A stretch of DNA of 6,005 nt, taken from assembly GCA_028717525.1 (NCBI GenBank), contig JAQUNT010000162.1:1-6005 (forward strand). Direction: 5' to 3'. The position numbers and the translations under genes are program-made. This stretch comes from Elusimicrobiota bacterium. Lineage in GTDB: Bacteria; Elusimicrobiota; Elusimicrobia; UBA1565; UBA9628. The notes beneath the pieces were generated by a model. The model was not told where the DNA came from. It did no database searches and worked only from the letters and a program-made list of their open reading frames with translations. This document shows positions 1 through 5,940 of this stretch, in pieces. How positions within the stretch are numbered: position 1 is the stretch's first letter; every line of letters begins with the position of its first letter.

Positions 1-382
1 CATCCCGGCGGCCGGCGTCGATGCTCTCCATGACCTCGAGGATCTCGGTCTCGATCTGGGAGCCCGCCTCCTTGGCCTGGTCGATCTCGTGCTGCAGGGC
101 CTTGAAGGCGTCGTTGGTCTTGACCTGGTTGAGCTCCATGGTGTGCTTGCGGATGGACTCTTCCTTGGCCGCCAGCTCGAGCTCCTTCTCCTTCTTCTTC
201 TTCTCGCAGGTGATGATCCGGGCCTTGGCCTCGGCCTGCTTGGCCTTGGCCGTCTCCAGAGCGGCCTGGATGGCGGCGATCTCGCGCGGGATGCGGTCGA
301 TCTCCTTCTGCAGCCCGTCGAGGATCGCGTCCTGTTTCTGGACGGCGACCAGGCGCTGGATGGTCTCCTTATTGATGGCCAT
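1..382 (-). CDS. Coiled-coil/C4 zinc-ribbon protein (COG1579/FlgZ-CdsZ type), 3' part missing
   Basis: This frame stays open from the ATG at 382 to the left edge, giving 127 residues with no stop; the C-terminal part lies outside the window. What is visible is almost all charged helix: a first coiled-coil arm (about residues 5-75, with a Lys/Glu-rich stretch at 60-70), then the turn motif NQVKTNDAF (residues 85-93) followed by KALQHEI, then a returning helix to residue 127. That motif, related to the family's VKTNKEY-AL-EI signature, is what identifies the COG1579 type. Known members (Helicobacter HP0958/FlgZ, Chlamydia CT398/CdsZ) are long coiled-coil hairpins with a C-terminal four-Cys zinc ribbon, and have been linked to RpoN and secretion or flagellar partners. 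The ribbon cannot be checked here. The protein is probably cytosolic, as there is no signal peptide. The ATG has no Shine-Dalgarno sequence but lies 8 nt after a TATAAT box. The gene follows the 727-aa gene by 34 nt. Confidence 0.88.
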   Translation of the reverse strand, partial: MAINKETIQRLVAVQKQDAILDGLQKEIDRIPREIAAIQAALETAKAKQAEAKARIITCEKKKKEKELELAAKEESIRKHTMELNQVKTNDAFKALQHEIDQAKEAGSQIETEILEVMESIDAGRRD

Positions 383-390
383 TAGTCATC

Positions 391-396
391 ATTATA
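391..396 (-). promoter_or_regulatory. Consensus -10 box in front of the zinc-ribbon gene
   Basis: A perfect TATAAT lies on the minus strand in the 34-nt gap between the 727-aa gene and the zinc-ribbon gene. Its last base is 8 nt before the ATG, so a start of transcription about 7 nt downstream would give a leader of only 2 nt or so. At 16-18 bp spacing the upstream hexamers (for example TAGGGG) do not resemble TTGACA, so the promoter is tentative. It would let this gene be transcribed independently of the two genes upstream. Confidence 0.45.
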
Positions 397-416
397 CACA
401 ATAACGCGGTCGGCCC

Positions 417-2600
417 CTAGAAACCCAGCCTCCGAAGCGCGCCGGACGGTCCGCCCAGAGCCCAGAGGGCCAGCCCGAGGGCCGCCCCGGCGCAGAGCAC
501 GAGCCAGCCGTAGAGCGCGGCTCGGCTCTTCTCCGGAGCGTAGGGATCCTCCAGGGAGCGGATGGAGTCGGCCGGGAGCTTGGCCACCGCGGTCAGGGAG
601 CCCCCGAACGGGATGTTGACCCGCATCAGGCCGTTGATGGCCCAGCCGTTGGCGTCGAGCAGGGGGCCCAGGTTGCGTTGGCGCAGCTTGAGCCAGGCCA
701 GGAAGGCGGAGGGGCCGGAGATGAGGACGAAGAGGCCCAGCACAGCCAGGGGCTTCTGCCACCAAATCAGGCTGGCGAAGGCCTCCACCAGCTTGCCCAT
801 GCCCGCGGCGATGCCGCCCACGGCCAGGCCGATGGCCGCGAAGATCCCGGCGAACTTGGCCACGTCGAAGGGCGGTTCCTTGGGAGCGGGCTTGCCTTCG
901 TCTACGGCCTTGAGCCGGCCCTCCATATCGGCGCCCATCTTCTCGGTCGCCGCCTTGTCCCGGGCCGCGGCGATCTTCTCGATCTGCTCGCCCACGAGAC
1001 GCGCCAGCCGCTTGTAGGGGGACCAGATGGCCTGCCGCACGCTGATGGGGTGCTCGACGACCTTGATCACGGTGGCGTCCCAGTCGCGCCCCTGCCGGTC
1101 GTAGAAGACCCCGTTGCGTCCCACGAAGATGTGGTCGGAGTCGCCGCCGGTCAGGGCCGCGGCCACGGTCATCTTCTCGGCGCAGTCCTTGCGGCTGCAC
1201 TCGCAGTAGAGCAGGTAGATGCGGCTGGCCGAAGCCAGGGCCCCGTGCTTGGCGGCGTCGGCCACCTTGATGCAAAGGTCGCAGGAGCGGCCGTCGATGT
1301 AGAGTCGGCCGGCCTGGAACACGGCCGGGCTGTGCCGTCCGTAGAACTCGGCGAAGGAAACGAAGTTCTTGAGCAGTTGGCCCAGGTCGCGGTGGTAGCG
1401 GACCAGGCGGTCCACGGCCTCGATGGCCTCGAACTCGGGCTTGAGGGCCAGGTCCCGGCCGATGAGCTCGGTCACCGCGGCCTCGCCGCGGCCGGCCAGG
1501 AACTCCCGCACCCGCTGCAGCCCCAGGGCCTCGACGGCGGCCTGCGGCTTGGCGGTCAGCCAGGCCTGGTAGGGGGCGAAGGCCTCCTGGACGCGGCCCC
1601 AGTCCTCCTCCGCCAGGGCGGCGCGGTCCGCGCCGAGCAGGAGCGCCGCGACCTGCGCCTGGAAGTCTCCCAAGGCGCCGCGCCAGGCCGGGTTGACCCC
1701 GTCGCGCAGAGGCAGCCTGCGTCCGGCCTCCACGCGCGCCAGCGGCAAGGCGCGGATGTCCTCGTCGCCGTCGCTGAGCTGCCGGCCCGCCATGGCCGCG
1801 AAGGCCTCTTCCGTGCGGTTGAGCGGTCCGGCGGCGCGGGGGTCGAAGGCCGCCAGCCGGCAGCGCGTGAAGTAGTCGTCCACCTTGGCGCGCACGGCCT
1901 GCAGGGCCGCGAAGGCGGATGGCGTGTCGGCTCCCATGGGCAGGACGGGCGGCTTCCCGGCCCCGGGCTGCTCGGCCCGTTGCCACCAATCCGAGAAGGC
2001 GCGGCACTGGGCGAAGAAGGCCTCCGCCTTGGCCTGGGACACGCCCGGCTTGCCGCTGCGGTCGGCCTCGGGTCCCATGGTCTTGAGGATGTCCTCCAGG
2101 AGCCGGCGCGTGTCCTCGTCGGCGGCGGAGTCGGGCGGGACCACCCCGTCTCCGTTAAGCTTGGTCTGGCTGAAGATGTGCGCGGTGTCGGCGGTGTCTT
2201 CGGGCGAGATCTCGGGCGCCTCGGCCTGGCCCAGGTTGGACAGGATCTGCCGGGCCGAGGCGAGGATCCTCTGCCCGAGCTCGCTGTCGTCGGCGATCGC
2301 CGCCAGGGGCAAGGATTCCCCTCCGGCCAGCAGTCCCGCCGGATCCTTGAGCAGGCCCGCGGCCCAGCGCACGGCCTCCAGCAGTTCCGGGACCCGGATG
2401 CGGCCGTCGCCGTCCGTGTCGATGAGTTGGAGGGTCCGCGAGTCGAACTCCAGACCCTTGGTCGGACAGCTCAGGGCGACCCAGAGCTTGGGGTCCAGCT
2501 CCGCGAGGGCGGCCAAGTCCTCGCCCGAGCGCAGGTCGACCTGGTCGATGCCGCCGGCGCGGAAGAAACGCCAGGAATGGGCCGGATTCGCAGTGGTCAT
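417..2600 (-). CDS. EF-hand, Cys-cluster membrane protein of unknown function (727 aa)
   Basis: I do not recognise a named function. Residues 61-72 form a complete EF-hand calcium-binding loop (DTDGDGRIRVPE, acidic residues at loop positions 1, 3, 5 and 12). Two later stretches, around 147-158 (KLNGDG) and 180-191 (DRSGKPG), look like degenerate EF-hands, so the N-terminal 200 residues may be a calmodulin-like array. Residues 220-430 are helical. A Cys cluster follows: C440-x2-C443, then C466-x-C468-x4-C473, a plausible metal site, and then a conserved-looking block (GRNGVFYDRQGRDWDATV, 494-511). A charged, coiled-coil-like stretch (530-575) leads into three probable membrane spans at about 583-605, 616-637 and 694-716. 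There is no signal peptide, so the large N-terminal part probably stays in the cytoplasm. The ATG is 5 nt after the OmpA-gene stop with only a weak purine-rich upstream sequence, suggesting translational coupling. Domain assignments are by eye. Confidence 0.85.
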   Translation of the reverse strand: MTTANPAHSWRFFRAGGIDQVDLRSGEDLAALAELDPKLWVALSCPTKGLEFDSRTLQLIDTDGDGRIRVPELLEAVRWAAGLLKDPAGLLAGGESLPLAAIADDSELGQRILASARQILSNLGQAEAPEISPEDTADTAHIFSQTKLNGDGVVPPDSAADEDTRRLLEDILKTMGPEADRSGKPGVSQAKAEAFFAQCRAFSDWWQRAEQPGAGKPPVLPMGADTPSAFAALQAVRAKVDDYFTRCRLAAFDPRAAGPLNRTEEAFAAMAGRQLSDGDEDIRALPLARVEAGRRLPLRDGVNPAWRGALGDFQAQVAALLLGADRAALAEEDWGRVQEAFAPYQAWLTAKPQAAVEALGLQRVREFLAGRGEAAVTELIGRDLALKPEFEAIEAVDRLVRYHRDLGQLLKNFVSFAEFYGRHSPAVFQAGRLYIDGRSCDLCIKVADAAKHGALASASRIYLLYCECSRKDCAEKMTVAAALTGGDSDHIFVGRNGVFYDRQGRDWDATVIKVVEHPISVRQAIWSPYKRLARLVGEQIEKIAAARDKAATEKMGADMEGRLKAVDEGKPAPKEPPFDVAKFAGIFAAIGLAVGGIAAGMGKLVEAFASLIWWQKPLAVLGLFVLISGPSAFLAWLKLRQRNLGPLLDANGWAINGLMRVNIPFGGSLTAVAKLPADSIRSLEDPYAPEKSRAALYGWLVLCAGAALGLALWALGGPSGALRRLGF

Positions 2601-2605
2601 GGAGT

Positions 2606-3673
2606 CTATCTCTGCCCCGTGAAGATCGCGATCACGCGCCGGTTCTGGGCGCGGCCCGGCGCGGTCTTGTTCCCCGCGATGGGCATGGTCGAGCCGTAGC
2701 CTTTGGCCTTGATCCGGCCCGCGGGCGCCCCGTAGCGGGAGACGAGTCTCCAGCGCACGGTGTCGGCGCGATGCTGCGCCAGGGCCGGGCTTTCCCTGCC
2801 GTCCGTGTGCCCCGCGATCTCAACCTGGGCCTCGGGGTTGGCCTTGAGGAACTCGGCGACCTGGCGCATCTTCTCGTCATACTCGGGCTTGATCACGGAC
2901 TGGCCCGCGTCGAACCCGATGAGCAGTTCGACGGCGGCCTTCTCGCTGGGGGCCGGAGACACGACGATAGGAGCCGCCGCCAGGATGGGCGCCGCAGCCG
3001 GGATCTCCGGGGCGGGAGCCGGGGCCGGAGCGGCCTCCACGACCGGGGCGGCCGCCACGACCGGAGCGGCCTCCGCGGCCGGGGCCGCGGCGGGCGCCGG
3101 CGGGGCGGCGCACGCCGCCGCGCCGCCGGAGGCGGGGCCGAACCACAAAGACACGGTGGCGCCGAAGAGGAAGGCGTCAATCTCGTGATTCGGGCTCTGG
3201 CTGGCGCCCGACTTGTACCAGCCCAGGAGATAGTCACCGAAGCCGCCCACCGCGACGTTCCTGTGCACGAAATAGTCGATGCCTACGCCGAACTTGTTGG
3301 CGAAGGTGGTCTGCCGGCCGGTCTCGTTCCGCTTCATGTCCATCCCGCCCAGGCCGAGGTGGATGTTGGGGTTCAAGGGGGAATCCGGCTTGAGGCTGTA
3401 GTAGACGTTGAACAGGACGGGCTGGACCCTGATGCCGCCCTTGCCGAAGCCCAGGTTGTCGTAGGAGAAGCCGAGGCCCAAGCGCTTGTCGATGCCGTAG
3501 CGCAGGAAGCCGCCCACCACCGGCCCGATGGTCGCGTGTTGGCTCACCCAGGCCGAGCCCACGGGGACGCCCCCGCCCACGGCGCCGCCGGCGGCGAATC
3601 GGCCGCGGAGGTCGTCGGCCCGAACAGGCGCGGCGCAGAGGATGGCCAGGACCAGGGTGGGGAGGGTTCTCAT
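2606..3673 (-). CDS. OmpA-family outer-membrane protein (beta-barrel plus peptidoglycan-binding domain)
   Basis: Residues 1-19 are a signal peptide ending in PVRA before DD. Residues 20-180 are rich in Gly, aromatic residues and alternating hydrophobic strands, and end in SLWFGP, as expected of a small OmpA-like barrel. Residues 181-245 are a flexible Ala/Pro/Val linker containing a six-residue tandem repeat. Residues 246-355 are an OmpA C-terminal domain: AVELLIGFDAGQSVIKPEYD, then VEIAGHTD (D291), HRAD (R302), IKAKGYG and NRRVIAIF. D291 and R302 match the Asp/Arg pair known in this family to hold the diaminopimelate of peptidoglycan. The spacing between them is 11 residues rather than the usual 15, so the loop there is shortened. 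Expected role: non-covalent link between outer membrane and cell wall, perhaps a minor pore. A good AAGGAG ribosome binding site lies 6 nt before the ATG, fixing the start. It heads the minus-strand run. Confidence 0.93.
   Translation of the reverse strand: MRTLPTLVLAILCAAPVRADDLRGRFAAGGAVGGGVPVGSAWVSQHATIGPVVGGFLRYGIDKRLGLGFSYDNLGFGKGGIRVQPVLFNVYYSLKPDSPLNPNIHLGLGGMDMKRNETGRQTTFANKFGVGIDYFVHRNVAVGGFGDYLLGWYKSGASQSPNHEIDAFLFGATVSLWFGPASGGAAACAAPPAPAAAPAAEAAPVVAAAPVVEAAPAPAPAPEIPAAAPILAAAPIVVSPAPSEKAAVELLIGFDAGQSVIKPEYDEKMRQVAEFLKANPEAQVEIAGHTDGRESPALAQHRADTVRWRLVSRYGAPAGRIKAKGYGSTMPIAGNKTAPGRAQNRRVIAIFTGQR
3030..3083. repeat. Three tandem 18-bp units in the OmpA linker
   Basis: Three consecutive 18-bp units (3030-3047, 3048-3065, 3066-3083) differ at only a few positions; the first reads gcggcctccacgaccggg. 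They sit in frame inside the OmpA-family gene and encode a repeated six-residue Ala/Pro/Val unit (around APVVAA, APVVEA) in the flexible linker. The copy number could vary between strains without breaking the frame. Confidence 0.8.
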
Positions 3674-3679
3674 GGGGCG

Positions 3680-3685
3680 CTCCTT
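3680..3685 (-). promoter_or_regulatory. Ribosome binding site of the OmpA-family gene
   Basis: AAGGAG on the minus strand, 6 nt upstream of the ATG at 3673-3671. It is one of the strongest Shine-Dalgarno sequences in the window and decides the start codon, which also gives a clean signal peptide. Confidence 0.85.
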
Positions 3686-3708
3686 GGACAGGGAATCAAG
3701 ACCGCTCC

Positions 3709-3737
3709 ATTCTCCATATTTCGGACGGTCCTGTCCA
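3709..3737 (-). promoter_or_regulatory. Candidate sigma-70 promoter of the OmpA-family operon
   Basis: On the minus strand TGGACA (3737-3732, five of six matches to TTGACA) is followed after 17 bp by GAGAAT (3714-3709, four of six matches to TATAAT). Transcription would start near 3702, giving a leader of about 29 nt that contains the AAGGAG site. Supported only by hexamer match and spacing. Confidence 0.45.
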
Positions 3738-3775
3738 GAACCTACCGCGCTTTCTAGATTCCGCCGAAGGACTGC

Positions 3776-3781
3776 TATAAT
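3776..3781 (+). promoter_or_regulatory. Consensus -10 box in front of the AsmA-like gene
   Basis: A perfect TATAAT ends 9 nt before the ATG at 3791. Initiation about 7 nt after it would leave a leader of 2-3 nt, and no Shine-Dalgarno sequence lies between the box and the ATG. The hexamer at 17-bp spacing is TCTAGA, a poor -35. The arrangement closely mirrors that in front of the zinc-ribbon gene at 382. Confidence 0.55.
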
Positions 3782-3790
3782 CTGCGCATC

Positions 3791-4534
3791 ATGAGGAAAG
3801 TCATCCTTTATGGCGCCGGAGCCTGCGCGGCAATCGCGGTCATCGCGGCCGTGGTCATGTACCTGAAGCTGGGAGCCGTCGTGAAAGCCGCGGTGGAGAC
3901 CTTGGGTCCCAAGGTGACCCAGACCGAGGTGCGCCTGGCTTCCGTGAGCCTCTCACCCTTCTCGGGCAGCGGCCGCATCAAGGGCCTCTGCATCGGCAAC
4001 CCTGCCGGCTTCAAGACCCCGAGCGCCTTCCGCATGAACTCGGTGCGCATGGCCGTGGACCTCAAATCCCTGGCCACCGACAAGATCATGGTCCGGGAGA
4101 TCGTGGTGGACGGTCCGGAGGTCACCTTCGAGGGCAGCCTCTCGGGAAGCAACCTCTCCCGCATCCAGAAGAACGTGGAGTCCTTCGTACCCGCCCCCCC
4201 CAAGGACAAGCCCGAGGAGCCCAAGAAGGAGATGAAGGTGGAGATCGGGCTCTTCAAGGTCACCAACGGCAAGGTCCACCTCAGCCTGACCGTCCTCGGG
4301 GGCAAGAGCCTGACGGTGCCCTTGCCGGACATCGAGCTGCGCGACATCGGCCGCAAGTCCGGCGGCGCCACGGTCCGGGAGGCCGCCAAAGAGATGTTCG
4401 GCGCGATCACGAGCGCGGCGACCAAGGCCGCGGCCGGGGCCGGCAGCCTCGTCAAGGGCGGGGCGGAGCAGCTCGAGAAGGCCGGGCAGGCCGCGAGCGG
4501 CCTGGTCAAGGGGCTCTTCGGGAAGAAGAAGTAG
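3791..4534 (+). CDS. AsmA-like single-span envelope protein (247 aa)
   Basis: The start at MRKVILYG places one hydrophobic segment (about residues 4-24) at the N-terminus, an uncleaved membrane anchor. Residues 28-115 carry the pattern typical of the start of AsmA/DUF748-type proteins: VRLASVSLSPFSGSGRIKGL, the motif GLCIGNPAGF (65-74), SAFRMNSVRMAVDLKSL and IVVDGPEVTFEG, an alternating beta pattern. A Lys/Glu/Pro-rich linker (about 134-147) separates this from a second beta stretch (148-185; KVEIGLFKVTNGKVHLSL). The C-terminal 60 residues are Ala/Gly/Lys-rich and probably amphipathic helix, ending in a basic tail (FGKKK). Larger AsmA-family proteins form lipid-carrying grooves across the periplasm; at 247 aa this is a short version and its cargo or role is unknown. 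It is transcribed divergently from the OmpA-family operon and has no ribosome binding site but a close TATAAT. Confidence 0.85.
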   Translation: MRKVILYGAGACAAIAVIAAVVMYLKLGAVVKAAVETLGPKVTQTEVRLASVSLSPFSGSGRIKGLCIGNPAGFKTPSAFRMNSVRMAVDLKSLATDKIMVREIVVDGPEVTFEGSLSGSNLSRIQKNVESFVPAPPKDKPEEPKKEMKVEIGLFKVTNGKVHLSLTVLGGKSLTVPLPDIELRDIGRKSGGATVREAAKEMFGAITSAATKAAAGAGSLVKGGAEQLEKAGQAASGLVKGLFGKKK

Positions 4535-4540
4535 CGGCGC

Positions 4541-5803
4541 TCAGTAGTTGCAGGGGCTCGGGTTGCAGGGCTTGGTGGCCGTCATGGGACAGCCGTGCAG
4601 CTGCTGGCAGCTCAGGTCGTTGACTTCCTGGCACTTCTTCTGGACCGCGCAGTGCAGGCGCGCGCAGGCGCATTGGCCCTCGTAGTGCCGCCTCCACCAT
4701 TTCTCCGTCGGGTCCGTGCTCGTGCTCGGCTGGCAGACCTGGTGCGAGGCGAAGCTGCATCGGATGGTCGGCCCGCAGGAGAGGGCCTGCATGTTCAGGG
4801 CGACCATCTCCGCGCTGGCCTTCTGCACCAAGGGCGTATAGTAAGCGGTGGACTGCGAGCACTTCTGCCCGTCCGCCATGGCGGCGCGGATGTCGATGCC
4901 GGAGCCCCCCGCGCCCCCCCCGGCCGAGCCCCCTCCCCCCGCCATGGCCGTGTCGGCCGCGCCGCCGAGCGCTGCGGAGAGGCCCGTCAGCTCCAGACCG
5001 CCGGCCGCGTCGCCGGAACCGGATGCCGAGCCTGCGGCGGCCCCGCTGCCCGCCGGGGCCTGGAGGCCCGACTGAGCCGCGTTCTCCCCGATGGGTTGGC
5101 CGCTGGCGACGCCGGCGGCCGAGGCCGGCGCAGCCGCCGCAGCCGGGGTCGCTTCGGCGTGCCCCGCCCCGCTCACGGCCGTCGGGCCGGGCATCTTGAC
5201 CTGCGGCTCACCCTTGAAGCTCACAGGCTCCGCCAGCTGCTCCCGGGAGGCCTTGTTCTGCCGGCTGAACGGCGACAGGGGGACGCTGACCGGGCGTCCG
5301 GCGAAGGCCCTCGAGTCCGTGGGAAGAGGCCGGAGGGATTCGGAACGCGGCAGGGGCTGGGATGGCGCCGCATCCCGGCCTTCCAGCGCCGGGGCGGAGA
5401 CGCTGCCGCCGGCGGGCTGGGCCGCGATCGAGGCTGCGGCCGGGGCCGCGCCGGGACCTCGGGCCGCTTGGCTCATGACGGGGCGGAAGCCGCCCGGGGC
5501 GCTGGGCCGGGCCGTCTCAACGGCGCCGCTGACCGGCTTGAGCGCCGCCTGCTCCGCCGGCCGGCTCGAGGGCTGGCTCGTGCGGGGAGCGGACTCCGGG
5601 GGCATCGAGGCGGAAAGCGCGGCCAGGCGCTCCGTCGCGCCGTCGAAGCCGCGCAGCGACAGATGGCGGAAGACCAGGAACCAGGAAGGGGTGACGACGA
5701 GTCCGGCTGCGCCGATGATCAGCAGGGCCATCCGCCACCCCGACATCGGACGCTTGACCAAGGCCGCCAGGAGCATTCCGACTTTCGAGTCCTTGTTCAG
5801 CAT
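4541..5803 (-). CDS. Membrane-anchored protein with low-complexity linker and 12-Cys C-terminal domain (420 aa)
   Basis: No family recognised. The chosen start (MLNKDSKVG) has a GGAAGGG ribosome binding site ending 7 nt upstream; a longer reading from 5908 would translate through the promoter and is unlikely. Basic residues (K17, R18, R24) precede one membrane span (about 25-45), so the N-terminus should be inside and the rest outside the inner membrane. Residues 60-300 are low-complexity Pro/Ala/Ser/Gly with a Gly-rich end (about 289-302), probably an extended spacer across the periplasm. Residues 303-420 are a compact domain with all 12 cysteines of the protein (315, 343, 349, 357, 378, 380, 385, 391, 399, 405, 413, 418), including QCACARLHC and a C-x4-C end, plus the aromatic motif EKWWRRHYEG. 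An even number of cysteines outside the cytoplasm suggests disulfides; metal binding is an alternative. It ends 6 nt from the convergent AsmA-like gene. Confidence 0.85.
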   Translation of the reverse strand: MLNKDSKVGMLLAALVKRPMSGWRMALLIIGAAGLVVTPSWFLVFRHLSLRGFDGATERLAALSASMPPESAPRTSQPSSRPAEQAALKPVSGAVETARPSAPGGFRPVMSQAARGPGAAPAAASIAAQPAGGSVSAPALEGRDAAPSQPLPRSESLRPLPTDSRAFAGRPVSVPLSPFSRQNKASREQLAEPVSFKGEPQVKMPGPTAVSGAGHAEATPAAAAAPASAAGVASGQPIGENAAQSGLQAPAGSGAAAGSASGSGDAAGGLELTGLSAALGGAADTAMAGGGGSAGGGAGGSGIDIRAAMADGQKCSQSTAYYTPLVQKASAEMVALNMQALSCGPTIRCSFASHQVCQPSTSTDPTEKWWRRHYEGQCACARLHCAVQKKCQEVNDLSCQQLHGCPMTATKPCNPSPCNY

Positions 5804-5810
5804 CTCGGGA

Positions 5811-5818
5811 CCCTTCCC
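5811..5818 (-). promoter_or_regulatory. Ribosome binding site of the 12-Cys protein gene
   Basis: GGGAAGGG on the minus strand, with 7 nt between it and the ATG at 5803-5801. It selects the 420-aa start over the in-frame upstream ATG at 5908. Confidence 0.7.
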
Positions 5819-5825
5819 ACTTGGG

Positions 5826-5854
5826 AGTATAACCCCGTTTCCGGAACGCCGCAA
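5826..5854 (-). promoter_or_regulatory. Candidate sigma-70 promoter of the 12-Cys protein gene
   Basis: On the minus strand TTGCGG (5854-5849) and TATACT (5831-5826, five of six matches) are separated by exactly 17 bp. A start near 5819 would give a leader of about 16 nt containing the GGGAAGGG site. It lies entirely between the gene and the putative insertion-sequence end, so it appears intact. Confidence 0.5.
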
Positions 5855-5877
5855 GGGAGATGTATCGCGCCATGTCA

Positions 5878-5937
5878 AATCTAACCGTAGGGAGGCATGT
5901 GGAGACATTTTGCAATCTAACCCTGCCGAGGGAGGCA
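5878..5937. repeat. Two imperfect direct repeats at the putative IS end
   Basis: AATCTAACC occurs at 5878-5886 and 5914-5922, and GGGAGGCA at 5890-5897 and 5930-5937. So a two-part module (AATCTAACC, short spacer, GGGAGGCA) is present twice, 36-40 nt apart. Repeated modules at an element end are plausible transposase binding sites. The second GGGAGG also serves as the ribosome binding site of the transposase gene. Confidence 0.65.
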
Positions 5938-5940
5938 GGG

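Noticed and set aside
21..404. Plus-strand open frame opposite the zinc-ribbon gene
   Set aside because: The Ser/Phe/Leu runs are the antisense of Lys/Glu-rich coiled coil; the minus-strand reading has the family motif NQVKTNDAF.
382..2007. A 541-codon minus-strand frame overlapping the 727-aa gene
   Set aside because: Arg/Gly/Pro-rich shadow of the real frame, with no start context and no recognisable domain.
678..2699. A 673-codon open frame on the plus strand opposite the 727-aa gene
   Set aside because: Its translation is low-complexity Gly/Leu/Ala/His/Arg-rich with no domain pattern, which is the usual by-product of GC-rich third positions on the other strand. The minus-strand frame has an EF-hand, Cys motif and membrane spans.
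4487..4504. Perfect 8-bp inverted repeat CAGGCCGC-GA-GCGGCCTG near the end of the AsmA-like gene
   Set aside because: It lies inside the coding region, has only a 2-nt loop and no T-run follows on either strand, so I do not call it an intrinsic terminator.
4595..5884. A 429-codon plus-strand frame opposite the 12-Cys gene
   Set aside because: Arg/Gly/Ala-rich and featureless, with no ribosome binding site; the minus-strand frame has a promoter, ribosome binding site, membrane span and patterned cysteines.
5804..5908. N-terminal extension of the 12-Cys protein to the ATG at 5908
   Set aside because: It would translate through the -35/-10 promoter and into the putative IS end; the ATG at 5803 has a well-spaced ribosome binding site.
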